Shown here in pieces: positions 12,095 to 22,881 of a DNA stretch of 64,000 nt. Source of the stretch: Lunularia cruciata (taxonomy: Eukaryota > Streptophyta > Marchantiopsida > Lunulariales > Lunulariaceae). The translations under genes and the position numbers were made by a program. The stretch spans positions 16,336,744 to 16,400,743 of the forward strand of contig OX419759.1 of assembly GCA_948567375.1 (NCBI GenBank), read 5' to 3'. Below the pieces are notes generated by a model that worked only from the letters and a program-made list of their open reading frames with translations, was not told where the DNA came from and ran no database searches. How positions within the stretch are numbered: position 1 is the first letter of the stretch; each line of letters opens with the position of its first letter.

Positions 12095-13240
12095 TATGAG
12101 CGTCCTCGCGAACATAGACTTTGGGTGTCTTAGAAACTTCAGAGTCTATGGTCCAATATCTTTGAACTCTCCATCCATTTACTCGAGTGGCAAAAGGATT
12201 TCCTTCCAGGTCGACAAGTTGAATGGACCTATTTTCATGAAGATGAAGAACTTGATAAGGCTCCATCCATCTCAAATGCACCTTGCATGGAAAAAATATT
12301 TGGCAATTGTCATATAACAAAACAAAATCTCCTTCATGCATAGCCATAGGCTTGATATGCTTATCGTGCCTGACTTTCCTCTGCGCTTGTACTTCCTTTG
12401 TGGTTTGCATTGCATCGTCTCTTTTCTCCTCTAACCACATTAGTTGATGGATCCAAAGATCTTGGCTTTCTTCCTCCGACGGTCATTCTTCACAAAGAAT
12501 CCAATATGTCGGTACTTCAAATTCAACTGGTAGTATTGGATGCAAGCAATATGTCAAGAAGTATGGAGTTTGTTTGGTTGTAATCTTTTCTGTCATTTGA
12601 CATGCTCACAACGCGGCTGGTTATTTTGTATCCTAGTCATAAGCATAATTGACAGTCACCTTATTCAAAATTTTGCAAAGTAACTCATTTGCTTTTGGAT
12701 TATAAGGAGTCATCTTTCGATGTTTAATCTAAAAGTACTTGGTTAATGCTTCCATTACAGAGTTCAAAAAATGTATCCCTTGTTCACTGACCAATTCCAG
12801 AGGATACCTATATCGGGAGATGATGTTTCAAAAGAAAATTCCGCCATGGTTTTGGCATCATCTCTACGAGTTGCTTCAGCTTCGACCATCTTGGTAGCAT
12901 AGTCAATGCAAACCAAAATGTATCTCTTCCTTGTGATGGGTCACTGGTTGAATGGGACCCACAAATTCAATTCCCCATTTCTCAAATGGGGCCAAGGGCA
13001 AAATTGGTCTCAAAGGCCATTGAGAAGTAGCCATTGGCTTCCCCGTTCTCTGACAAGCATCACAGCTTTGGATATGAGCATGCATGTCTTTGTACATCAT
13101 AGGCTACCAATACCCCGCCAAAAGAATCTTCTTTACTATATTCTTCAGAGCATAGTGTCCTCCTGATGCTTTGGAGTGTAAAGACTCAATCATACCTCCT
13201 ACTTTGTATGACTCCAAGCATTGCCAAAGTACTTAGTCTT
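12090..13240 (-). pseudogene. Integrase of the inner OL provirus
   Basis: This is the C-terminal part of the polyprotein, in the same frame as gag. Visible parts are the zinc-binding end (CDACQRTGKP near 13040), the core start (WGIEFVGPI near 12980), a second acidic-site region that now reads EQG instead of DQG near 12770, a PYNPKAN-like block near 12705, and the C-terminal GPY/F-like region (RWMEPYQVLHL, 12090-12440). No chromodomain follows; the ORF ends at the polypurine tract. Several in-frame stops lie in 12440-12900. It belongs to the DDE integrases of Ty3/Gypsy elements, which insert cDNA with 5-bp target duplications. Confidence 0.8.
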
Positions 13241-13499
13241 TGCACATCTTGAATAGAATGTTGTGTTTGAGCTGGTATGGCCCCATTTTCCTAAAAAAGA
13301 CTGTCGTCTGCTCCGGGTCCATCCCTGCAGCACAATGGAGAGTATGCAGATAATGATATTCTACTACATACCTTGTACTTTGCATTGCTATTAATTGATA
13401 TAACTCTTCATCAAGGAACTGATCGTCAATTTCCCACTCTTGGTCTTGAGTTTCTAACCTCGACAGGAAGTCCGCATTCAAATGTGAAGCCCCCTTCCT

Positions 13500-14720
13500 C
13501 ACTTGTCAAGTATATGTGAATTCTTGTAACAACAAGATCCATCTTGCAATTTGCCCGGACAAATCTGCCTTCTTGACCAAATGTTGCAATGCGTAATGAT
13601 CAACATAGAAGACAAACTCGTATCCCAGCAGGTAGTGGCAAAATTTCTTGCAGGCATACACCATTCGGAGTGCTTCTCTTTTAGTCGTCAAATAGTTCTT
13701 TTCAGAAACTGAAAGTTGTTGGCTGGCATCATACACCGGGTAGTCCTTCTTCTTCTTGGCCTTCTGACTTAAGATGATGCCGATGGCCATGGACGAAGTG
13801 TCCACATATACATGAAAAGAGACGTCCCAATTTGGGGCCCTCATAACTAGTGCTTCAACCAGTTTCTTCTTCAACACCTGGAAAGCTTCTTCTTGATTTA
13901 CTTCCCACAGATAGTCTTTGGATTTCTTTAGAAGCTTTGTAAGGGGTGCAACAAGAACCGCATAGTTTGACACAAAGCGTCTATAGTATCCGACATGTCC
14001 CAAGAAGGCTCTTAGCTCCCGGATGTTCTTCGGGGATTCCAAAGTTGCGATTACTTCAACCTTCTCGACATCGACTTCAATACCTTGGCTTGACACTTGA
14101 TGCCCTAGAAAAATTCCCTCCTTCATTGCAAAGAAGCATTTCTCCGGGTGTAATGACAAGCCAGCAAAACGACACCTTTCAAAAGTTTGGCAAAGGTAAT
14201 CCAAATGTACATCTCTTTGCCCAAATACACAAAAATCATCAATGAATACTTCTACAAATTTGCACAGGAAATCTCTGAAGATTGAATTCATCATCCGCTG
14301 GAAAGTAGCGGGAGCATTACACAACCCAAAGGGCATTTGATTGTAAGCAAAAGTTCCCCAATCGGTCGTGAATGTAGTTTTATCCTTGTCCTCTTCTCGG
14401 ATGGATACTTGATTTTACGCTGAAAATCCATCAAGAAAGCTATAACAAGGGTGACCAGCTACTTGGTCTAGAATTGTATTGGTAAAAGGCAAGGGATGAT
14501 GATCCTTCCTTGTGACTACGTTCAACTTACAAAAGTCTTGGCACACTTGGATCTTCCCTGTTTTCTTCTTCGAGACAATGACAATGGGGGAGACACATTC
14601 ACTGCTAAAGACAGGGAAGATGATTTTGGCTCCTAAGTACTTATTGATTTCATCTTTCACCAAAAGAGAGTACTTTGGGTTTAGACAGTATTGTCTATGC
14701 TAAACTGGAACTGCACCTTC
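13500..14720 (-). pseudogene. Reverse transcriptase and RNase H of the inner OL provirus
   Basis: The RT palm motifs are clear: VCQDFCKLN and KDHHPLPF (14415-14663), MPFGLCNAPATFQRMM at 14336, and the catalytic box FIDDFCVFG, an F-I-D-D version of YxDD. RNase H follows with VYVDTSSMAIG, a YLTTKREAL block and YVDHYALQHL. The pieces 14415-14663 and 13506-14336 share the frame of gag and integrase. The FIDD box and this domain order fit the Athila/Tat branch of Ty3/Gypsy elements. Only nonsense changes break it. Confidence 0.85.
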
Positions 14721-14795
14721 AACCAGATCAATCCAGTGTTCTCCAAATTCTCATGGAATACCCGGTATTTGATCAATAGACCAGGCAAATACATC

Positions 14796-16200
14796 TTAGA
14801 ATTCTATAAACAGGGCAGTGTATCCTACCAACTCCTCCAAAGTGATTGTCTTCAAAAATTTTAAAATTTTCCCTTCAATCAACACAACGTCTTGACAGTC
14901 ATCGGGATTGATGACTCCTTCAATGTGGCTTACTCGGCTTAACCCGAGGTGAACTGCCATCAAACCTCCTTCCTCCAAGTCAGGTTCACCCGAGGCAAGG
15001 TCATATGGATCTTCGTCTTTGACATCCACCTCGTAGCATTCCAAGTAATTAACTTGGACTTTGTCTTCGGATTCATTTGAGGACAAAGATGATGAGTCTT
15101 TGGATTCTTCCTCATCTTTTGAGGAACTAGTTTCCCTAAGATGAGGAACTTTTGTCCAACTCACAATCACTAGCTTTTGATCTTTGGACAAAATGTCCTT
15201 GAATTGTAACTTCTGCTGATGCCAATCCACTACAACTTGGGCACAATACAACTAGGGTCTTCCGATCAATAGAGTGTAACCAATCTTAGTCACTGGTCGC
15301 AACACAATGTAATTCAACTTGAAGGGCACCCCTCCAATGATCGTGGTAATGTTTGACAGCATGCCCAAAGGCCATCTCCTGGTTTGGTCTGCAAATTTCA
15401 AAACTCGGAGTGTTGGCTCAAACGTATGATACCCCAGTCAATTTGCAATATCCTTGGTCATGACATTCACACCAGAACCCGAATCAATGGGTATCAATGT
15501 GATCATGCATCTTGCAATCTTTGCATCAACCTCGTGAGATCCCAGATCTTCTTGTTCAATACGATAAATAGCGGGTAGGTCCTTCTTTGACATCAACCTT
15601 ACCTTCTTAAGGGCCGAATTCAGCTGCTTCTTGTACAGCTTATTGTCTTCCCACAATTGCTTGAATGTAATGTTGACATTTGTGGCTGCCAAATCCGCTA
15701 CAATATTGTATTGGGGTACTCCTCCCAATTTGACCGTCTTCACCTTTGGCTTTGAGTTCAAAGGGTCTCCATGTTTGATTTTGACTTGGGGACATTTTAG
15801 AATGGTGACGGGATTGCTAGTGGCCTTAACCCAAGGTTCCTTGGGTTGGCCCACCTTGGCTTGGATCAGACCCTTTACTTCAGATCGGATGTCCGCCTGA
15901 AAAACTGGAGACTTCTTCGTCTCCTCCTCCAAACTCAGTTCCCAAGTTTTGAGTATTGCCTCCTTAAGTTCTTTTTGCAAGGCTTTAGCTTTGGCTTTAG
16001 CAAGGATCTTTTCCTCCTTGGCAGAAAGAATTGCCTTTGGGCACAGTCTCTTTGCCTTTCTGGAAGAAGATGAGGTCATACTCAGCTCTTTGGGATCACG
16101 TTTCTTCTTACTTGCGTGTGTCTCAACCTTCACGGTCCGGCCATTCTCCTTTCAAGGCCAAACTCCCTTCCTAAGGTCTCTCCTCCTCAAGTGTGATGCA
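14796..16200 (-). pseudogene. Aspartic protease region of the inner OL provirus
   Basis: 15438-16133 encodes a Lys-rich stretch, then GGVPQYNIVADLAATN and the active-site motif IDSGSGVNVMT near 15480, with the D-S-G triad of a retroelement aspartic protease. Downstream, 14796-15251 is an acidic Asp/Ser-rich linker (SSSKDEEESKDSS type) leading into RT. Both are in the gag-pol frame. The protease would cut the polyprotein inside the virus-like particle. Confidence 0.75.
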
Positions 16201-16202
16201 AT

Positions 16203-18146
16203 TTACATTGTATTCCCCTTTGCCTGAATTGCTGCATGTTCAGCGGGGGTCTGTACATATTTCATAGGCGGCTTTGGGTTTGGTGGGTGAGGGCATTGGT
16301 TGCTCGTATGGCCTGAACCTTTACAGTTTCCGCATAGGGGAACGTACCCAATTTTCCGTCTTGGCTCCAAATAGTTTGGAGACCAATGTCCCATCGAGCC
16401 ACAATTGTAACATGCTCCGGATGCAACATTTTGAGGTCGATTTTGGTTGCTCATCGGTGGTCTTCGTGGAGGAGCATTGGGGTTATACTCCCTTGGTCCG
16501 TACCTCAGACCTTGATACAATGTGCTTGCCTGAGGTTGTGCCTCTTGGGTGTGGTACATAGCCTCTTCTTCCTCTTCTTGGTTCCATCACGGAACCCAAT
16601 CAATCTGCTACACCAGGAATGCATTATGAGTATTGCATTCCGTGTTTGCATGGCCTGACTTGCCACATGCGGTGCACCATACGTTTGACTTGCCAAATGC
16701 TAGGGCCTTCCTTCTATCTTTAGCCCCAATCATCTAGATCTTAAAATCCAAAAACTCCTTGATGAGGGCGTCTAGCTTAGTATCCGCCTTATGTACACTC
16801 TTTGCTGGAGGAGTCACTAGTTTCTTACCTCCATGTCTTCTTACTCGTCTTGGCTTTGATTCTTCTTTGGATTCCAAAGAAGAGCTTGAAGACGTGGAGG
16901 ATTCCTCCAAAGAAGGAGATGTACTACGAGAAGCTCTCCTTCTAGCTTTCTTGCCTTTCTTCTCCCGATTTCTTTGATTGTTGGCAGAGTGAGAGTGGGC
17001 CGCCTCGTAGCGGGCGACATGTTTGAGTACCTTGTCAAGGGAAGTTACGTTCCTCTCCCTTGTAAAGATTTGAATCTCTGGTGAAAGTCCTCCCAAGAAC
17101 CAGGTAATGGCTTGGGCATTGGAGTAACCTACCACCCCTGATTGCTTTAGGACTCGGTTCAAGAGTGCCATGAACCGCTCAAAGTAGTCTCTCAACTTCT
17201 CCTTCTTACCTCAGTCTAAATCATTGAGTGCCGCAAAGACACTTGTATCATAATCAACCTCCCGGAATCGTTCCAAGAAGTTGTTTCTCAAGTCCGCCCA
17301 ATCTGCCAGAACAAACCCCTTTTGGGTCACATGGGTGTACCAGCTCTAAGCTTTCTTTTGGAGTAGACTTGGGAAAATTTGCAGTCGATCTGCCGAGTCA
17401 TGCTCCTTGTTAGCAAAGGAGATGACTTCAAATTCTTTGATGAATTCATTGAGGTCTTCGTCTTGTTCTATCTCCTTATACTTTTGATAGGCGTGTTGGG
17501 TGACAGGCAACAAAGTCATCATTTAATGCAATGGGATCGACTGGGGTAAATTTGAACTTGATGGAACCAAGGAATTAGCTAGAATTGACGCCATGTTGTC
17601 AGCCCAGGGATTCCAATTTGTCAAATTCAAAGTAATGTCTTCTTTGACAATTTCTTCTATGAGGGTGTCGACTTCAACCCGGTTGGAAGACTCAAGCTCA
17701 ACACCTTTGATGTGTTCTTCAAAATTCCTTCGAGACAACCGAGGAATCATTTGTAAAAGATGTTGACACTCTTCTTCCATTAGTGTCCGTGCTGTCTTTT
17801 CTCGAACAAAGTTCTTTAAGGATGTGACTTCCTTTACAGCTCTAGGGGAAGTTGGTGTACTAGGCCGTAATGCATATGTCTGGCCACTTGAGTCTTTCTT
17901 CTTCTTGGAGGAAGAGGGAGATGCGAAGTAGCCTTGCCAACCGCCTTTGTGTTTCTTGTGGTCTAGTTCTCATAGGGCTAAACCCTAAACCCATAGGGCT
18001 TCTTGCACTTTCTGAAGGAGTTAAAAGTGCAATGCCTCTTGTTTGGTTTTGTCAAAAGTGGATTGGACTTTCAGACGTTCATCTTCTTCACGCTGCAGCG
18101 CTCATCTTTGAACTCTCTCTTCTCATTGTTCTCTCGATGCAGACAT
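16203..18146 (-). pseudogene. gag: Gag and nucleocapsid of the inner OL provirus
   Basis: The best start is the ATG at 18146, about 90 bp after the LTR; 17523-17780, 16734-17195 and 16203-16559 are all in its frame. The capsid core is visible as SWYTHVTQKGF and LERFREVDYD, then MRDYFERFMALLNRVL. A basic KKARRRASRS region follows. Three CCHC knuckles come next: CTACGKSGHANTEC near 16650, CYNCGSMGHW near 16400 with its last Cys now Tyr, and CGNCKGSGHTSNQC near 16320. From 18146 to 12090 gag-pol is one unshifted frame of 2,019 codons with stops only, unusual for an element this deeply buried. Confidence 0.8.
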
Positions 18147-18210
18147 TCATATTGCTTTGATACCCAATTTTGAATTTGGCTTGGTATTCTTCCACTTCCA
18201 AGATTTTTAT

Positions 18211-18227
18211 CCCCGGCAAAGGCGCCA
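18211..18227 (-). other. Primer-binding site of the inner OL provirus
   Basis: Minus-strand TGGCGCCTTTGCCGGGG starts 7 bases after the 5' LTR end (18235). This is the primer-site type found after Athila/Tat 5' LTRs of plants, and it fixes the 5' LTR boundary. The outer provirus has a mutated version at 19702-19718. Confidence 0.8.
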
Positions 18228-18234
18228 AAAATCA

Positions 18235-19342
18235 TGTGACAACCTAGCAAATATCACTTTTGTGGTAATCAAGTAAGTAAAGTTTGTTCCCACAGAGATA
18301 CAATTTAGAATTGGTCAAATACAAAGTCAAACATTAACATGTAGTTCTTCTTGAGTTCTTCTTTAATCTCTCGGGTAGAAACCACACCCACAAGAGAGTA
18401 ACAAGCACTGCTTTGCAATCTTGTCAAAAATTCACACTCCTTAATCACAACACCTTCAATTTTTCCAAACAATCTTGATTGTGATGATTCAAGCTCTCCC
18501 AAAAATGGCACTTCACTGTAAAGCGACTTTGCCTCAGAATTGTGTTCCACGCCTCCACTGAAGGCACAATTTCCTCGATCAAAATTGCTTCACATCAACT
18601 TTGCTCTGCAATCACAATTGCAGAATACTACCAACACTACAATTCCTCTCAGATCTGTCAAGGCATTGCTTTGATTGCACTTCACTCAGGATCAAACACA
18701 CAAAATGAAGATCAAGGCTATGGAATCCAACATTGAACAAACACACTGACTTGCAATTCAAATTTCTCCACACACTCACAAACACAAACACAAAGTTGAT
18801 ACTCGGAATTAAGCTCAAGCAACAAGCACTACTTCACAGCACTTTGCTTTATCTATTCTCAGAAATAATGAGCAATGAACAACATAAGACTACAAAAGCC
18901 ACTCTTAAATAGTGAAGCAATCGACAATTATCTTCCTAATGTACCTCTTCCTAACAACTCTACAAACCTGCAGATCCAAAATGACAATGCACCTCTTCAT
19001 GACAATCACACCTCTTGCATGCTCTTATCACTGTCAAGTGTCCTTCACACGTATGACCACCGGTTTTTGAACGGTCCCTTCTTGAATTTCTTGCTCCAAA
19101 GAAAAGTTGTTACACTGTCCTCGCCTTGGGTTGAGCACCCCCCAATACGAAGACTTCTTACTTCGGGTTGTATGTTGACAGGACAAGTCCAAGTACTTTG
19201 CCTCATGACCTGAAGCCACGTTTCCTTGGGTTTCATCCTAAAGACTCTTTTCTTTGCCTTCTTTGGCCATACAGGCGCAATCAGACTTCTCTATACACTT
19301 CTTCTTCTCCATTTCTAAAAAACAAAAAATGTGGGTACCACA
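18235..19342 (-). mobile_element. OL3: 5' LTR of the inner provirus, long ORF deleted
   Basis: Both LTR ends are intact (19342 start, 18235 end), but the length is only 1,108 bp against 3,792 bp for its partner OL2. The missing ~2.67 kb corresponds to OL2 9052-11717, which is the whole long ORF. The join near 19001 lies at a short CACCTCTT(G)CAT homology present at both edges in OL2. The remaining sequence is about 88% identical to OL2 by eye. Confidence 0.85.
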
Positions 19343-19347
19343 CTTCC

Positions 19348-19725
19348 TTTATAGCTTTAGGAGAAGTTGGTGTATTGGATTGTAATGAGTATGTTTGCCC
19401 ATTGGAGTCTTTCTTCTTCTTGGAAGATGGAGACAAGAAGTAGCCTTGCCACCCGCCTACATGTTTCTTTTGTTTGAGTTCTCACAAAGCTTCTTGCACT
19501 TGATGAAGAAGTTTGAAGTCCAATGCCTCCTGTTTGGTTTTGTCAAAAGTAGGTTGGATCTTTTGGTGTTCTTCTTCTTCATGATGCAACGTTTGTCTTT
19601 GAACTCTCTTTTCCCATTGGTCTCTCAATGCAGACATTCATATTGGTTCCAAAACTAGTTTAAAGCCTAGCTTTGTATTCTTCCACATCCAAAATTTGTA
19701 TCCCCGACAGCGGTGCCAAAAATCA
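19348..19725 (-). pseudogene. 5' leader and gag start of the outer OL provirus
   Basis: This continues the outer gag leader across the inner insertion. It is homologous to 17835-18234 of the inner provirus, including the block encoding the poly-Lys gag N-terminus and the primer site (19702-19718, TGGCACCGCTGTCGGGG on the minus strand). It ends at the outer 5' LTR at 19726. Confidence 0.75.
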
Positions 19726-20273
19726 TATGACAACCCAGCAAATATCACTTTTGCGGTAATTGGGTAAGTAAAGTTTGTTTCTTCAGAGATACTGGTCAGA
19801 AATGTCCAAATACAAAGCAAAGTAACAATCTTAGTTCTTCTTGGTTGCATCTTTAATCTCTTAGGTAGAAAATTCACCCAGAAGAGAGTAACAAGCACTC
19901 AATCTCAACACCTTGTCACTAATTCACACTCATAATCACAACATAGCAAATTTTGTCCAAAAAGATCTTGATTGTGATGATTTTGTCCATCCCAAAAATA
20001 GCTTCTTCACTATAAGATGACTTTACCTTAGAATTGTGTTCCACCCCTCCACTAAAAGCACAACTGCCACAATCAAAATTGCTTCACATCAACATTGTGC
20101 TGCACTCACAATTGTAGAATACTACCAACACTACAATTCCTCTCAAATCTTTCAAGGCATTGCTTTGATTGCACTTCACTCAGGATCAAACACACAAAAT
20201 GAAGATCAAGGTTGTGGAATCCAACATCCAACAAGCACACTCACTTGCAGTTCAGAATTCTCCAAACACTCGC

Positions 20274-20294
20274 AAACACACACACACACACACA
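20274..20294. repeat. (CA)n microsatellite in OL4
   Basis: A pure CA run lies in the R/U5 part of the LTR, where other OL copies have a short CACAAACACAAAC stretch. It is a local expansion. Confidence 0.9.
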
Positions 20295-20530
20295 AAGTTG
20301 ATACTTGGAATCAAGCTCAAGCAATGAGCACAAAAGTCAGCACTTTGCTTTATCTATCTTCAAAAATTATGAATACTAAACAACAACATATTGTGAATGC
20401 CACCTTTAAATAGTAGAGCAATCGATAGTTACTAACAAAAATACCGTTCTACAACAACTCTTCTTACCTACAGATCCAAAATGACAATGCACCACTTTAT
20501 ATCTACCTCTTCAAATCTCAAAATTGTTCC

Positions 20531-22814
20531 TACTTCAATTTAGTGTCTACTTCTTCTTTGGCTTCCAAACCCAATGATACTCCTATTACTTCTCTTTCTT
20601 TAGTTCTATCTAATTCTACTAAGTCCTTCACTATTTCTACACTTCTGCACTATGAATTACAATTGAGGTCATGGATAACCTTTCTAACTCTTTATCTCCC
20701 TGCCCACTCTTCTCTAATGTCTTGGAGAACAACTCCAAAGACACTTGCACTCCTACTTCTCTAACTTTAGACTTTATCTGCTCCACCACACTAATCTTAG
20801 TTCTCTCTAACTCCGAATTCACTAAATCTAATCTAAGACTTACATTGTCTCCTACTTCCAACAGCTTCCTATCTACTCCCTCCCTTAAACGAGTGTTCAT
20901 GTCTACATCCTTCCCTCTCCACTTCCAAGTTTCCTGCACAACCAATTTCAATTCATGCAGTCTTGCTTCCTCCAAACTCTCTTCAGCCTTTATGCTCAGC
21001 ATGGCCCTTAGTCTCCAAACAACTTCTCTTGCTGATTATAAGGCATACCTCCAAGATTGCTCTACCTTCAACTCTTCCCAGTACATCTTCAACTTGTCTT
21101 TGTACTCAACAACAAGCATCTTCTTCACCTCTACATATTGAGAATTTTGCACCTGAACACTTCTTACCAAGTCTCTCAGTCTTTCCTCCTCTTGATGTCA
21201 AATCAACAGCTCTTTGCCATGCTTGATCTTTCCCTGCTGCACTTTTCTTCATGCCCTCTAACTCTTGCTCCATCACTGATGCCATTGCCTTCACATGAAT
21301 ACTCTCAATGCAAGCTTCATTGACTTCCTCTTTCATCTTTGTTAGCAAAGTTGTTGCTCCTTCAACTCTTTGGCTTGACACGACATCTCTCTTCCCTCTT
21401 CTCAAAACTCTCTTGCAAATCCCTTAAAGCCTTTGTTTTCAAGACTATATCCACTTGGAGCTTCTCAACTTCTTCTTCTCTTTGGACTACATTTTCCCGC
21501 AATCCCTTCACATCGTCTAGCAAATACTTCACCACTTGCAACTCATTTGTCACCTTCATATAATCTTGTGGGGTTACCTTCTGCTGCATCTTCAACAGCT
21601 CCAACAATGGCATCACAATCTATGCTCAATATTGTACTCCTCCAAAGTTCTCTTTGTCTTGAGTTCCTTCTTTGTACTTTTTTTCTTCCACTGGCTCCTT
21701 CTCTTGAAGTCTTGATCTTTGTACTTTGAGCAATATTGCGTCCAAGCCTCCTCCTTCCTTACCAGCTGAACTTGGGCCGACAAGGTCTTCCATTGTGGCT
21801 TTCTTGTATCTGCCTTCCTTGCAATCTTCCTTCTTTGGCTCGACCTCCATCTCCTCCAGTACCAGCTGAACTCGTCTCTCCATTCAGTCAATCACAGCTT
21901 CTTCTTCTTCCACTTCAGCCGATTGCTGAACTTCCTCTTCGCCATCACTCTCACTTCTGGATTCTCCACTTTGTACTGTGAGCTCTACTTCTTTTGAGTC
22001 TCCTCCTTTGGACTCTTTCTCCCCTTCAGACTCTATTTCCAAAGTCTCCTTCTTCATCGCCTTCTTACCTCGCACAATAAGTCTTTGGGTCTTTTGTTGG
22101 GTTTGAGGCAACACTTCATCTTTGGGTTTAGTCCACTTCTTTATCTTGGAACTTCTTCCTTCTTCCCACTCTTGCTGTCTTGTTCTGATGAAGTGATCAT
22201 CACTGGCTTGTAGGTGTGACATGTAGTGCTCCTCTTCTTCATCCGCTTCCCATTGTAGGTCAGGATGGAAATGCGACACCATGTAACGCCTCTCCTCTAT
22301 TGTCAGCAAATTCAACCTAAAGTAGAAGTGTGCTGGAAACGGTGAAAAATAATGTGGAGGCAAATCAGTCCTCCAATTGACGATCATCTGCCTCGTTTGT
22401 TGGTGATCACTTTTCCCAATTTACCTTCACTTCTGCAAACATTTGGTGGAAGAAGACTATTTGTTGCATGTTCACGTATGTCGTTCATTTAGGTTTGAAC
22501 ATGGCCATTATTGCTCCTACAATGCTTCATCTAATCAGGTCCTGATAGGACTTCACTTTGTAACCATTAGTTGTACGTGGAACAAAGAATGAATTTCAAA
22601 TTTCCGTAGTCTCTTCTACAACATCACACTTCTGATAGAAGGTGATCCTTTTTACCTCTCTTGCTTCCTTCCCCAATACTTACCTCCAATCCAACTCAGT
22701 CCATCAAGCCGGATTTCCTCTCTGCCCCTTGACTTCAAGGCCTTCCTTACAATTGCTGGCAGCTATCTTTGCCATGACTCCTAGGAAATTGAAATTCCAG
22801 TTCCATGCTAAAAA
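20531..22814 (-). pseudogene. LTR-resident long ORF in OL4, N-terminus missing
   Basis: This is homologous to the OL long ORF from the globular block (21884-22387: PPHYFSPF, HFHPDLQWE) through the acidic segment and coiled coils (21106-21405, 20637-21002) to the stop at 20531-20533. Multiple frameshifts and stops are present. It is cut at 22814 by the junction with OL5. Confidence 0.6.
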
Positions 22815-22857
22815 CATTCCACTGACTTGCACTTTGAAATTCTCCCAAGACTCACAA

Positions 22858-22881
22858 ACACACACACACACACACACACAA
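22858..22881. repeat. (CA)n microsatellite in OL5
   Basis: A pure CA repeat of about 12 units lies at the U5 position equivalent to the one at 20274-20294. Confidence 0.9.

Larger units (their letters stand above)
8282..19347 (-). mobile_element. Inner OL provirus with 5-bp target duplications
   Basis: This is a minus-strand provirus with its 3' LTR at 8287-12078, internal region at 12079-18234 and 5' LTR at 18235-19342. It is flanked by CTTCT (8282-8286) and CTTCC (19343-19347), a 5-bp target duplication with one change. The flanks join into the outer provirus's gag leader: the same sequence is uninterrupted in the inner element around 17820-17880. This proves insertion of one OL element into another. 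Confidence 0.9.
19726..22814 (-). mobile_element. OL4: 5' LTR of the outer provirus, 5' portion missing
   Basis: The LTR 3' end is at 19726 (plus-strand TATGACAACCC, mutated from TGTGACAACC), directly after the primer site. R/U5 covers 19726-20510. The long ORF is present from its stop (20531-20533) to 22814, where the sequence switches abruptly to the U5 part of another OL LTR. The U3 start and the ORF N-terminus are therefore absent here. A (CA)n run lies at 20274-20294. Confidence 0.75.

Noticed and set aside
17980-18000. Telomere-like TAAACCCTAAACCC in the inner provirus leader
   Set aside because: Only about two units, inside the gag N-terminal coding region; no array and no chromosome-end context.
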